A DNA stretch of 64,000 bases from Ascidia mentula (taxonomy: Eukaryota; Chordata; Ascidiacea; Phlebobranchia; Ascidiidae), in contig OX387199.1 of assembly GCA_947561715.1 (NCBI GenBank), positions 22,635,001 through 22,699,000 of the forward strand, given 5' to 3'. A program made the position numbers and the translations under genes. The notes below the pieces were generated by a model. It saw only the letters and a program-made list of their open reading frames with translations. It was not told the DNA's origin and made no database searches. Each line of letters starts with the position of its first letter. Positions within the stretch are counted from its first letter, which is position 1. Shown here piece by piece: positions 11,897 to 23,900 of this stretch.

Positions 11897-13549
11897 CACC
11901 AGTGCAGCTGTATTTGTAATTGCCGGAAATTTAAAATGTACAAGAATTAAACTGCAAATAAACAAACACAAATTTAGTTTAAAACGACCACAGGTTTAAG
12001 ATAGATCTGAATCGTTGTGAAGATAATCATGTGAGAGCGACTTGGAAATGCTTGGAACTTGAAGATGCAAAGAGCTAAGATTTTAAATGATCAGGATTTT
12101 CCAAAACGTTAAAAAAAACTTCCTTAAAAAAGATTACTAAGCCTTTTTTTTATTTCGTCCGCATTTAGGCGAATGTGACAGAATCAAGATCTTCACCAAT
12201 TCTGCATGCGTTTGTTCTTCGACATTTGGTGCAAATCGATTTTGGATTCATAAGTTCCGTCCCCTTTGGAAAATGGTGTTAAATACTTTTCGACAAATTC
12301 CTCAAGTGTCCCTCAATGCTTTTTTTGAAATAGTCCTGATAATTAGTTTATCAAATATGGCAAAACTGTCACCTAAATTAGCGAACTTGCCGTTACGTAC
12401 GTATTAGAATAACTAAGCCAAGTTTGTTTGCCATGCAAAAACACAGACAGCTCTTTTCGCAAATTCATACTCTCATAACTTCTCCCCTTGACAGCCGTGA
12501 AGTTCGTGCTGGAAGTTGACGGCTTATGCTGTATAAACAGTTACTATGGTAAATACATACGAACAAATATCTGAAAGCTTAAAATAAATTCCTTCCCAAT
12601 GCCTATGACGTGTAATGACGTCTATAACACACGTGCTATCAATTAACCCCGTTGCTATCCACTTCCTATGACGTCATAAACACTTACTGTTGTTACAATG
12701 GAGACGAGTTGGCAGCATTTAGTACAAGTTTGTTGGACAAGGCCTTATAATGGCAAATACTTGTTTCGTATATTGGTGTTACGCTTCTTAAAACAACGCT
12801 TTCCTAGGTCCTACGGACGCTGCGTTAACTACAAGCCTGTTCCCGTACGACGGTTTACCACTTTCTTGTGTACAACCTTGTCCATACAACTTCAACAAGC
12901 AGTAGCATATTTTACATTGATGAGCTCATGTCGTCATTGAGGCTTCGTACCAATTACACTTGCATAATCCTCCGATCTTTCAAAGGGAACTTAACGCGAC
13001 AATCCGTTTCGATGACGGTTGTGCAGTGACCGTTCCTGGAACGTCGTACAAAATATAACACTGCCGTATATCTGACTCCTGCGTTACTGTTTAAACAAAT
13101 ACTGTAGACCTTTAAGATTTCCCCTTCAATTTAATTCGTTGAACACAAACAAAAACTACATCGACAACTTACAAACAACTCATAGAATCGGGTCCCAAAC
13201 AACAGCCCGTTTATCAAGGCGACATCAACCCAATTGGCTCCTGTCTCTCTTCTTTCTATCACTCTCTCTTTGTCTTTGTCTGGTTACTTGATAAATTTGA
13301 ACAGATTATACAGCCAGAGAGAGTGCAGTTGATTGGGTTGAAGTAAGAATGATGAATGTTCGCCCGTTCTAAACGAGTTGACGTGAGTCTGGGAAGTGCC
13401 CGTAGCTAATTGTAACAGGTTGATGTCGGGACAAAGCAATTTCATGGTAAACATTAGAACCATAATACTGGGAACTGTTCTCTAATATACCGTGACAGAT
13501 GCAGTCCCGACTGTGACTTTTCATGTCTAACTTGTCATGATGGTAAACT
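11897..13549. other. Non-coding, no gene supported
   Basis: Contains a TATGACGTCATA palindrome (a perfect CRE-type octamer with flanks) near 12666-12677, and an imperfect inverted pair around CATCAACCCAATT (about 13225) and GATTGGGTTGAAG (about 13331). No coding exon is supported. Confidence 0.5.
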
Positions 13550-14062
13550 GTCCTTTTCTGGGTTGGTCATTTTGATAAACTGCATTGACGTTAAAATTAA
13601 TCTTTACTGACAACGTTTATGATGTCTTCTGGTCGGTTTAGAAGTCACAACAACACCTTGATCTATTGATGAACGAAGCAATCTGCTTCCATTCTGCGAC
13701 AGTGGACTATTCCCTGTGATAAAACCACCATCACCATCACAAACAGGTTTTTCTGATTTTCACACGAGTACAAAAAGTCGAGGAAGGTGAAGAAAATAAT
13801 AATAATATAAGAACACAGTGTTGACATTAAAACAAGTCAGATCATTCGCCCAATTGAAATAAGTTCAAATGAAACATAGGCAGCTAATGTGGATGTCAAT
13901 AAAATGAAATCAGCTCAAATCAAAATCTATTATATTCCTTGCCAAGTTATGCTCTCTTGTACAAATCCTATTAAAATCTCAAGTTGAACCCAAAGTCAAT
14001 TCTGCTTAGTTTCATGAATCCTTGAAACTCCAATGTACAATTTACGTAGCTTGCATAACTTC
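13550..14062 (+). repeat. Direct repeat flanking the LINE, left copy
   Basis: Runs from GTCCTTTTCTGGG to TTGCATAACTTC and matches 17378-17884 at about 96% by eye, with a small indel after CTTCTGGTC. The right copy begins exactly where the LINE-like sequence ends. At over 500 bp it is far longer than ordinary LINE target-site duplications. Confidence 0.92.
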
Positions 14063-14124
14063 CAAGTCGGCGACCAAACAAAACTTTTCCACTGACAACA
14101 AATATCAACATGTTGGTTCAAAGT

Positions 14125-14253
14125 TTATTCATCCGTGAAGTCGCTTTCGTCACTTCCGTCCTGACCGCTCTCATCTGTGTCGTCACTCGTCAACAGCGCC
14201 ATCAAGTAACCAAATCGCGTTTCTGTGTCTTGCCGCTTTAACACCTCTGAAAC
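14125..14253 (-). CDS. Candidate last coding exon of an unrecognised minus-strand gene
   Basis: Read on the minus strand, a splice-acceptor-like GTTGCTCAG is followed by 42 open codons and TAA. The product starts VSEVLKRQDTETRFGYLMAL and ends in a strongly acidic tail rich in D, E, S and T. The stop codon overlaps an AATAAA (14124-14129), which could serve as the poly(A) signal. Codon use and composition look more protein-like than the surroundings. I do not recognise the protein, and no upstream exons can be placed because the LINE occupies the next 3 kb. Alternatives are a chance frame, or host sequence carried 3' of the LINE. Confidence 0.35.
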   Translation of the reverse strand, partial: VSEVLKRQDTETRFGYLMALLTSDDTDESGQDGSDESDFTDE

Positions 14254-14279
14254 CTGAGCAACATAAGATTGTGACAGGT

Positions 14280-17200
14280 GATTATTTTATTCGAGGCACC
14301 AATAGTCCCCACGAATATCGGACGATATCGAAAAATACAACAATAACAGGAAAAGTCCAGGTACGTGATAAAAAAAAATGTCGAGCATTAACAATAAAAG
14401 GCAATAGAAGCAACAAGTACAGGTGCGTAATAAAGAAATATCTAACGTTAACAAGAAAAAAAAACAATAACACAGCGAGTACATGTACGTGGTAAAGAAA
14501 TGTCGAACATTAACAGGAAATAACAATAACACAACAAGTATACAAGAAAAGGGGTATTGGTCATTAGGGAAATTTGCAATGACACAACAACTACGGGTAC
14601 ACAAAAAAAAGGTTGACGGGCACTGACACAAGGTGGTCAAATGGCTCTTACAATAAGGTCCACAAGTGGGCGCTGAGGCGAGGTTTTGTCCATTTTGCCG
14701 GGAGAGTAGTTTTCATGTATAATTTACAATATATACAGTATACAATACAAAAGAAAACAGGGAGATGTAATTTGGGGTGTCATCCGGGAGAGGGCGGTAG
14801 AGCGCGGTTTTTGCGATTCATTGGTTGGGTATGGCGTTAACGACATCAGCCAAGACATTACTCGAGAAAAGGGTTGTCTCTGTTCCGTTGGATAGCTAGC
14901 TTAAAGTGTACAGAGGTTTTCAAGGATGATACCAAATGCCGGGAAATGTCGTTGATGGGTCGTATGTCGTGTTTAATTATGTTCCGTGTTTTCCAAATAG
15001 TGTGTGTAAGTGAGGTGTTAAGGAATGCTGCTAATGTTTTTGTGTGTAGTGTTGTGTTGTGAAGTTGTAGAAAGACGATGTGTAAAGGTGTATCAAAAGA
15101 GTTTGAGTTAGTTAAAGTTCGGAAAATATTTCTAGTTAGGGTGAGAAGAGGTTGAATGGAGCGACAGTTGTGAAAAAGATGAGAGAAAGTTTCTAATGAG
15201 GAATTACAAAGGTAGCAGTGGGGTTCTTGATCCAGGGCAAGGTAAGTTTGTTGGCATTTTAGCGGAAGAATTTTAAGGGGAAGGCGATAATTAAAAGTTT
15301 TAAGGTAGTTGGGGAAGATAGGGTGGTGGATTTTGGGACCAGTCGTTGAAATGATGGGGTGTGTTGGATTCGTCCACGATACGGTGGTAGAGGGGCTTTA
15401 GTTTATGGGTCATGAGTTCAGTTTCGGTAAGGTTTAAAGATTTGAGGAGGTTTAGAATATATAGATAGTGGGGAGAAGGTGTTGTTGCGTGTGGTAGGTA
15501 ATTTCTAGTGCGAAGGTTGAAAAGTTTGCTGAGGGGGAGTCCAAGATTATATTCTATAAAGGAAAGTTGCGGAGTAGTTGGGGAATCCAAAAGGCGGTGA
15601 TTGTAATATTGCTTTATAGGAGAGAGAAGTGATAGGTCAGCGTAGAGGGGAATGTTTGCCGCGCCGTAACCACCATGGTTACGACGGGCTGCCAGGATCT
15701 TAATTGACAAGGTTGGATTATTTGGGCCGACGACTAACTTTACCACAATGCCGTCGATCCGTTCTCGTTGCTGGGGTGGTAAGGGGTAAGTTTTAGCAAG
15801 GTATGAAATTTGGGGTAAAAGTATAGTTTTTGAGAGGATGCATTTAGAGTCAAAAGTAAGAAAAGGGTTGCTGATAGATCTGGCGCGGGATTGTAAAGAG
15901 GTGATTGCTTTGTGCCATGTCGCGGTGATGTCTGATGGTGCGCCTATTGGGGTATTTAACGGGCTTATCGATTTAGGGTTCCACTTTATATTACACAAGG
16001 TTGGGTCGTCAAGGGGAGGGAGAAGAATGGCAATCGCTTCGGTTTTGGTGGGGTTTAGTTTTAAACCAGAAAATTTAGCAAAATTGTCAATGAGGCCGAG
16101 GGCTTTGGTGAGGGAATGCCGATGAGCCACCACTAAGGTGACGTCATCGGCGCAAGCGATTGCCTTGGGTGTGTTGCGGCATGGCACTGGGGTTGAAGTG
16201 ATAGCAGGGTTGTTTTGAAGGGCAACGAGAAGCGGATCTAGGGCAATCAGGAAGAGGTTCAGACTAAGGGGGGTCACCTTGTCTGATACCTCTCCTCATC
16301 GGAAAGTCCGTTGTGGCAAAGCCGTTTACGAAGGCCCGGGAGTTGGCGCTAGAGTGAAGGGCAGAAAGGTAATTAGTAAAGCAAGTGGGATAGCGTTTAA
16401 GATTTAACTGAAAAAGTAACCAGGAGAATGAAACAGAATCGAAGGCTTTTTGAAAATCTAGGGAAATGAAGAAAGTGTCCGAATTGATGGAGGATGCGTG
16501 GTGGTGAAGATCGCGTAAGAGTGAAGTTGCGTCGGATGTGGATGAGCCGGGGGTAGCGAATTGGTTTGAAGAAAGAATTTTTGGTATAAAGGGTTTGAGT
16601 CTTAGGTTCAAAAGTTTGTGGAGAATTTTAAGATCAGTATTTAACAGAGAAATGGGTGCTGAGACAGTCGGGGCCGGGGGTTTTGCCTGTAGGAGAAAGG
16701 GAAAGTGTTTTTCTTACTTCGTGCAGTGTGATGGGGTTCGATAAGGTTGTAAGGAATTGATCTGGTATTACTTTAAAAAGGAGTTTTAACAAATAAGTTA
16801 GAAGGGTCGGGCATTGGAAGGTGTTGATCGGAATAAAGAGTTTCAAAAATTGCCGGGTGTGGGAAAGAAGTTCCTTGGGGGTAGAAAGAGGGAGACCATG
16901 AGTGTCTTGAAGTTCTAGTATAGGACTGTGAAGGCGTGAGGGGAGCAATTGGGAGTAAAAAAGTTTATCAGTTATATTCTTAAAGTGGGCGTCGGAGGAA
17001 AGAGATTTTAGAATAAAAGAACGGGATTTAGAAAGGTAAAGAGAATTTAGGTTTTTTTTGATAGATTGGAAAGTACGGAAGTTATCGGGAGAGGGATTGT
17101 CGTTGAGAATTTGGCGGGCGGTGTCGAGTTGTTGCTGTAAGGTGTAGGTTTGGTCGCGGGATTCTTGAGCCAGGCGTTTGGAGTGGGATTTTATCAATGA

Positions 17201-17377
17201 TTTAAATTTAAATTTAAGAGTAAGCCAAAAGTCCATGGGGTTAGAGTGGAAAGGAGCGAGAGTTTACCATAGAGGGTAAAAGCGGTGAAAGTCGAGGCGA
17301 AAAAGAGGGTCGTTAAGGGTTTTAGTTTTATTCTTGCCTCGTCCCTTGGGTGGGACAGAGATAAGGTTGGTAAAAAG
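14280..17377 (-). mobile_element. Decayed non-LTR (LINE) retrotransposon, 5'-truncated
   Basis: The minus strand encodes a broken LINE reverse transcriptase (listed separately) and, near 15165-15235, a C-x2-C...H-x4-C zinc-ribbon-like motif (CYLC...HLFHNC) typical of LINE C-termini. The right edge is set by the start of the direct repeat at 17378. The left edge is approximate: similarity with a second fragment at 55501-56345 suggests the 3' end is near 14280. No endonuclease domain is visible, consistent with 5' truncation. No poly(A) tail is evident. Confidence 0.8.
15300..17236 (-). pseudogene. LINE reverse transcriptase, frameshifted
   Basis: Three overlapping or adjacent minus-strand frames make one RT: 17236-16634 (pre-RT region ending with TGKTPGPDCLS), 16611-16264 (FISLDFQKAFDS, then GIRQGDP) and 16277-15300 (ACADDVTLV, a variant of YADD; thumb region; GGYGAANI). 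At least two frameshifts or stops separate them, and a further one lies before the C-terminal zinc motif, so it is inactive. Homology rests on the canonical order of RT motifs; the clade is not assigned. Confidence 0.9.
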
Positions 17378-17884
17378 TCCTTTTCTGGGTTGATCATTTT
17401 GATAAACTGCATTGACGTTAAAATTAATCTTTACTGACAACGTTTATGATGTCTTCTGGTCAGAAGTCACAACAACACATTGATCCATTGATGAACCAAG
17501 CAATCTGCTTCCATTCTGCGACAGTGGACTATTCCCTGTGATAAAACCACCATCACCATCACAAACAGGTTTTTCTGTTTTTCACACGAGTACAAAAAGT
17601 CTAGCAAGGTGAAGAAAATAATAATATTATAAGAACACAGTGTTGACATTAAAACAAGTCAGATCATTCGCCGAATTGAAATAAGTTTAAATGAAACTAA
17701 GGCAGCAAATGTGGAAGTCAATAAAATGAAATCAGCTCAAAACAAAAACTATTATATTCCTTGCCAAGTTATGCCCTCTTGTACAAATCCTATTAAAATC
17801 TCAAGTTGAACCCAAAGTAAATTCTGCTTAGTTTCATGAATCCTTGAAACTTCAATGTACAATTTACGTAGCTTGCATAACTTC
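17378..17884 (+). repeat. Direct repeat flanking the LINE, right copy
   Basis: Partner of 13550-14062. It is abutted on the left by LINE sequence and on the right by the Penelope-like element. Beyond 17884 the similarity with the left copy stops abruptly, as expected if a second insertion or a duplication boundary lies there. Confidence 0.92.
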
Positions 17885-17889
17885 ATAAG

Positions 17890-18960
17890 GTTGGGCATAA
17901 GGTGAATCCCCAAAGGAAACCTGTTAAATCATTTAGCAAGTTATCAGTTGTGTTGTGTAATTGCGTGAAAGCTGTCTTCCCTCGTGTATGACAACTATAC
18001 CTGGCAGTGGTTTATCAACGTAACCCAGCACCTCTTGTAGTCGCTCAACGTCGTTTGTTATCAAGTGTGTGCTCGAGTGACAGCTGTAGTGAGGGTGGCT
18101 GGCAGCATTGGTCACGTCGAGCGACCGTTTATACCAAGAAGGAAATCTGATCGGGATTCGTGGCCGAGATAACCTGGGTTCCAATCCCAGCGTGGTCAAA
18201 AAAATGTGGCCAGGATCGCCCGCTCTTCTGTAAAAAAAAGGCAATCCACCACATTGTTCGCACTCCATTATGTGGACTTGGTTCTACAGAGTTGAGATGC
18301 GAGAGCAGCGACTGCACGTCATCCCGTTGCATGACAACGAATGAGTCATCAACATAACGTCCCCAAAACTGAGGAGGGCTGACTAACGTTGTCCGGTGTT
18401 CAAGCGACTCCATTATGAAATATTTGCAACCACAACGGAAAGTGGAGACCAAATGGCCGTAACAAATATCATTAATAAGGATTACCTCTGAAACAAAGGT
18501 AGGTTGCATCGAGGACCAAACGAAGACATCTACAATGTGTGACAGCAACGAGCAACGAGCAACATTGTTCCAATGTTAAGTCGTTTCGTGATTTTTCTGC
18601 TGTTACGTTCGCGGCCAAAATTACCGGTACGTTGGTGAACAGGAATACACATCGAAAGAAACCATTACCTCTTTTTGCACACACAGCTCTTTTATCTGCG
18701 CAGTAAAACATTTTGTCGGTTTCATTCGTCCTTCCTCACCACGGGTGCCCAAAATTTAGTCACGTTCAGCAAGATTGTTTGTCTCGTAAATTTTCGAAAG
18801 TCCGTGAAGTCCGCCCTTTCACTGCTACTTTCAACCCATGTATGTTCCTGATTATCTGCTGCAAATGATAAATTCAGTTCGGATGTTTGTTTGATATTCG
18901 AAAGAAGACGTTGGCTTGACATGCTGCTAAGGAGCGTTGTTTGTTTGATGGTTTGATTCA
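17890..18960 (-). pseudogene. Penelope-like element reverse transcriptase, decayed
   Basis: Minus-strand fragments in several frames spell the Penelope-type RT motifs in order: VSFDVYS then LFTNVPV (about 18690-18620), LDATY-CFRGNPY (about 18500), FIMESLE (about 18410), PPQFWGRYVDDSFVV (about 18375-18330), LLSHLNS, MECEQCGGLPF (about 18268), and YKRSLDVTN (about 18135). Frames shift repeatedly and no intact ORF remains. The stretch 18961-18722 may encode the region upstream of the RT. A GIY-YIG endonuclease is not visible. A tRNA-like fragment interrupts it at about 18150-18215. Confidence 0.85.
18150..18215 (+). repeat. tRNA-derived SINE-like fragment
   Basis: Contains CGTGGCCGAGATAACC and CTGGGTTCCAATCCCAG, a Pol III B-box with its TΨC stem, followed by CGTGGTCAAA. 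A close relative lies at about 55186-55232. In the Penelope frame it interrupts the RT between LPFF and the YKRS motif, so it inserted there or hitch-hiked. It cannot fold as a complete tRNA. Confidence 0.5.
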
Positions 18961-20225
18961 CAAATATTCATGAAGGAAATCATAAAAAAAACAGACACGA
19001 AACTTTGTAAGTTTGACGTAAATAAAAGAAGTCTGCGGATCGCTGCTCTATGTCTAATTCACTGTGACATCATAATAAAATACCTGAATGACCACCATTA
19101 CTTCTGTGCTTAGTTAAATGTCATGTTTATCTCTCAAAGTTTTTCCGATATTCTGTAAGTTTGCGATTCGCCGAATAAAAAAGTAAAAATACCGATAAAA
19201 CTATTTGGGTTACCCCATGTTACGGTCCGGAACACTTTTTATTTCTTGAAACGAAATTTCGTTTCCAAGTGTTTGGAGCATAATTTGACAATTTCGTTCC
19301 GGAACCAGTTTTTGTTTTGTGCATCTTTTTACCACAAGGTGCTGCTATAGGACCGCTCGAAAAATTTAATTGCACGTGTAGATGAAATTATTAAAAACTG
19401 CTTTGCCAACTTAGAAATAGAAGCGATATGGTAGATTTAAAATTGAAAAAACGTTCGATGACATTAACTTTTTATATGAATTATTTGATATTTTAGTCGT
19501 TAAATCGCTGTAGGAAAATTTAAATCGTTAAATCGTTCATAAAAATGCTTTGTAGTCGATTTTCTGTTGTTAGCATTGCAAATGTGTATTGGTGATATCG
19601 TTCCCACGCACAGAACCTTTTGCAAATTGGTCGATGTAAAACAAAGCACAACACTCACGTGGTGCCAAAATATCGTGTAAAGTAAACCAAGTTGAAATTT
19701 TAAATACAAATATGTAACATGTTATTTATAGTAATGGTCTATTTATAATTGTGCATAAAAACACAATTTAAATAAATATACAACCAAGAAATAACAAACG
19801 CCTCATGCTAAAATAAAACATACACTACATGATTTTCTCAAAACATATTAATAGCATTGATAGAAAATGTTGCGGAATATATTGGAATTTTCCGCTTTAA
19901 AAATTACCATGATATCGACAGTGATAAACAGCATCAAAATTCGGGACACATAAAAGTGCAAAAAGGCGTGTGGTCGTCTTATCCGAACTAACAACTCCCA
20001 AAGGAGCGGCGTCATCAGAGAACTTCAAAAAGCGAAGAGAGAAAAGTCCGTATCTCAATTCCCAAGATAGGCGCCTCCCACAACGAAATTTTACTGCTCG
20101 CACGCAAAGCTGATGTCTTAAGATCGTTTAATTATTGCTCCCGAATTTTATTAGGAACATAGATAAACTGCTCATACGGCAAGCATCAAACATAGCAATT
20201 AACAAGTGAAAACATGTTTAAAACG
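18961..20225. other. Non-coding, no gene supported
   Basis: AT-rich. Contains a perfect 18-bp palindrome GAAACGAAATTTCGTTTC at 19248-19265, next to GGTCCGGAACAC and CGTTCCGGAACC, which resembles the unit of the 20-bp satellite at 47-52 kb. No coding exon is recognised. Confidence 0.5.
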
Positions 20226-20615
20226 CGTCATTCGCCAAACAGTTTAAAAAAGAACGCCTTCAAATATATCAAAAAAAACGAATAGTCGAATACGGTTCAA
20301 TGGGACCGTCTACAACATACCTAGAGCATTTAACAGCTATATTTATTTCGTTTGGCCATATTATTTCAAAACAAAGACAAGTAAATACCTGTCAAAGACA
20401 AGCTTAAACCGCGCCGTCGGTTCGCCAAAACAGTTTTAAGAACGCCTTTTCGTATGACAACAAAAAACTAAAGCATGTAGTTAAATAAAGTTTAGAGGTA
20501 TCTCCTTCTACATGGCTGTAGTAGTCAACTGCCAAATTTTAATTCGCTTGCATGTAAAACAGAGATTTGGCAGGCGAATACCTCTCAAAGACAAGTATAA
20601 ACCGCGCCGCAAGGG
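20226..20615 (+). repeat. Diverged ~190-bp direct duplication upstream of the satellite
   Basis: Two related segments share CGCCAAACAGTTTAAAAAAG / CGCCAAAACAGTTTTAAG, then GAACGCCTT, and later CAAAGACAAG followed by TAAACCGCGCCG. Their spacing is close to the satellite monomer length, but the sequences are otherwise unlike it; they may be decayed edge material or an unrelated repeat. Confidence 0.5.
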
Positions 20616-20990
20616 CGAAATTAACTAAATTTGACAGTAGTCTGCCTGTGTTTTAAACAATTTTCAATCAAGCAACTTGAAATTTTGCACACAAATATTA
20701 GATGTCAGTACAAAACGAGAAATGAAAACTAATTGGCGTATGTCCTTTAGAATTTTATTGCTTGCCGAAAACGCATGTTTGAAAGTATGGTGGCTAAGGT
20801 TCGGCGGTTTTAACTAAATTTGACAGTTGTCCGCCTGTGATTTCAACATTTTTATATCAAGCGACTTGAAGTTTTGCACACAAATATTAGATGCCACTAC
20901 AAAACTAGCAATGAAAACTAAATTGGACAATGTCCTTTAGTTTCTTATTGCTGCGCGAAAACGCATGTTACAAACAATGGTCGCTAAGGT

Positions 20991-23900
20991 CGTGGGGAAT
21001 TAACTAAATTTGAGAATTCCCGCCGGCAATATACACAATTTTAAATCAAGAGACCTGAAATTTTGCACACAAATACTAGGTGCCTTTACAAAACGAGAAA
21101 TGAAAACTAAATTGGCGTCTGTCCTTTAGAATTTTATTGCTTGCCGAAAACGCATGTTTCAAACAATGGTGGCTAAGGTTCGGCATTTTAACTAATTTTG
21201 ACAGTTGTCTGCCTGTGATTTCAACATTTTTATATCAAGCGACTTGAAATTTTGCACACAAATATTAGATGCCACTACAAAACGAGCAATGAAAATTAAA
21301 TTGACGTATGTCCTTTAGTTTCTTATTGCTGCGCAAAAACAAATGTTTGACATTATGGTGGCTAAGGTTCGGCGGTTTTGACTAAATTTGACAGTTGTCC
21401 GCCTGTGATTTCAACATTTTTATATCAAGCGACTTGAAGTTTTGCACACAAATATTACATGCCACTACAAAACGAGAAATGAAAACTAAATTGGCGTATG
21501 TCCTTTAGTTTCTTATTGCTGCGCGAAAACGCATGTTACAAACAATGGTCGCTAAGGTCGTGCGGAATTAACTAATTTTAAGAATTCCCGCCGGCAACAT
21601 AAACAATTTTCAATCAAGCGACCTGAAATTTTGCACACAAATACTAGGTGCCTCTACAAAACCAGAAATGAAAACTAAATTGGCGTCTGTCCTTTAGAAT
21701 TTTATTGCTTGCCGAAAACGCATGTTTCAAACTATGGTGGCTAAGGTTCGGCGATTTTAACTAAATTTGACAGTTGTCCGCCTGTGATTTCAACATTTAT
21801 ATATCAAGCGACTTGAAGTTTTGCACACAAATATTACATGCCACTACAAAACGAGCAATGAAAACTAAATTGGCGTATGTCCTTTAGTTTCTTATTGCTG
21901 CGCGAAAACGCATGTTACAAACAATGGTCGCTAAGGTTCGGCGGTTTTGACTGAATTTGACAGTTGTCCGCCTGTGATTTCAACATTTTTATATCAAGCG
22001 ACTTGAAATTTTGCTCACAAATATTAGATGCCACTACAAAACGAGAAATGAAAACTAAATTGGCGTCTGTCCTTTAGAATTTTATTGCTTGCCGAAAACG
22101 CACGTTTGAAACTATGGTCGCTAAGGTTCGGCGGATTCAGTAAATTTGACAGTTGTCCGCCTGTGATTTCAGCATTTTTATATCAAGCGACTTGAATTTT
22201 TGCTCACAAATATTAGATGCCACTACAAAACGAGCAATGAAAACTAAATTGACGTGTGTCCTTTAGTTTCTTATTGCTGCGCGAAAACGCATGTCACTAA
22301 CAATGGTCGCTAAGGTTCGGCGGTTTTGACTAAATTTGACAGTTGTCCGCCTGTGATTTCAACATTTTTATATCAAGCGACTTGAAATTTTGCACACAAA
22401 TATTAGATGCCACTACAAAACGAGCAATGAAAACTAAATTGACGTATGTCCTTTAGTTTCTTATTGCTGCGCGAAAACGCATGTTACAAACAATGGTCGC
22501 TAAGGTCGTGCGGAATTAACTAATTTTAAGAATTCCCGCCGGCAACATAAACAATTTTCAATCAAGCGACCTGAAATTTTGCACACAAATACTAGGTGCC
22601 TCTACAAAACCAGAAATGAAAACTAAATTGGCGTCTGTCCTTTAGAATTTTATTGCTTGCCGAAAACGCATGTTTCAAACTATGGTGGCTAAGGTTCGGC
22701 GATTTTAACTAAATTTGACAGTTGTCCGCCTGTGATTTCAACATTTTTATATCAAGCGACTTGAAGTTTTGCACACAAATATTACATGCCACTACAAAAC
22801 GAGCAAAGAAAACTAAATTGGCGTATGTCCTTTAGTTTCTTATTGCTGCGCGAAAACGCATGTTACAAACAATGGTCGCTAAGGTTCGGCGGTTTTGACT
22901 GAATTTGACAGTTGTCCGCCTGTGATTTCAACATTTTTATATCAAGCGACTTAAAGTTTTGCACACAAATATTAGATGCCACTACAAAACGAGCAATGAA
23001 AACTAAATTGACGTGTGTCCTTTAGTTTCTTATTGCTGCGCGAAAACGCATGTCACTAACAATGGTCGCTAAGGTTCGGCGGTTTTGACTAAATTTGACA
23101 GTTGTCCGCCTGTGATTTCAACATTTTTATATCAAGCGACTTGAAATTTTGCACACAAATATTAGTTGCCACTAGAAAACGAGCAATGAAAACTAAATTG
23201 ACGTATGTCCTTTAGTTTCTTATTGCTGCGCGAAAACGCATGTTACAAACAATGGTCGCTAAGGTCGTGCGGAATTAACTAATTTTAAGAATTCCCGCCG
23301 GCAACATAAACAATTTTCAATCAAGCGACCTGAAATTTTGCACACAAATACTAGGTGCCTCTACAAAACCAGAAATGAAAACTAAATTGGCGTCTGTCCT
23401 TTAGAATTTTATTGCTTGCCGAAAACGCATGTTTCAAACTATGGTGGCTAAGGTTCGGCGATTTTAACTAAATTTGACAGTTGTCCGCCTGTGATTTCAA
23501 CATTTTTATATCAAGCGACTTGAAGTTTTGCACACAAATATTACATGCCACTACAAAACGAGCAATGAAAACTAAATTGGCGTATGTCCTTTAGTTTCTT
23601 ATTGCTGCGCGAAAACGCATGTTACAAACAATGGTCGCTAAGGTTCGGCGGTTTTGACTGAATTTGACAGTTGTCCGCCTGTGATTTCAACATTTTTATA
23701 TCAAGCGACTTGAATTTTTGCTCACAAATATTAGATGCCACTACAAAACGAGCAATGAAAACTAAATTGACGTGTGTCCTTTAGTTTCTTATTGCTGCGC
23801 GAAAACGCATGTCACTAACAATGGTCGCTAAGGTTCGGCGGTTTTGACTAAATTTGACAGTTGTCCGCCTGTGATTTCAACATTTTTATATCAAGCGACT

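Noticed and set aside
14271-14640. Overlapping open frames on both strands rich in T, K, N or F, L
   Set aside because: Low-complexity A-rich sequence at the 3' end of the LINE gives open frames on both strands; no protein-like content.
15838-16125. 95-codon + strand open frame inside the LINE
   Set aside because: It is antisense to the reverse transcriptase that carries the real motif order on the minus strand.
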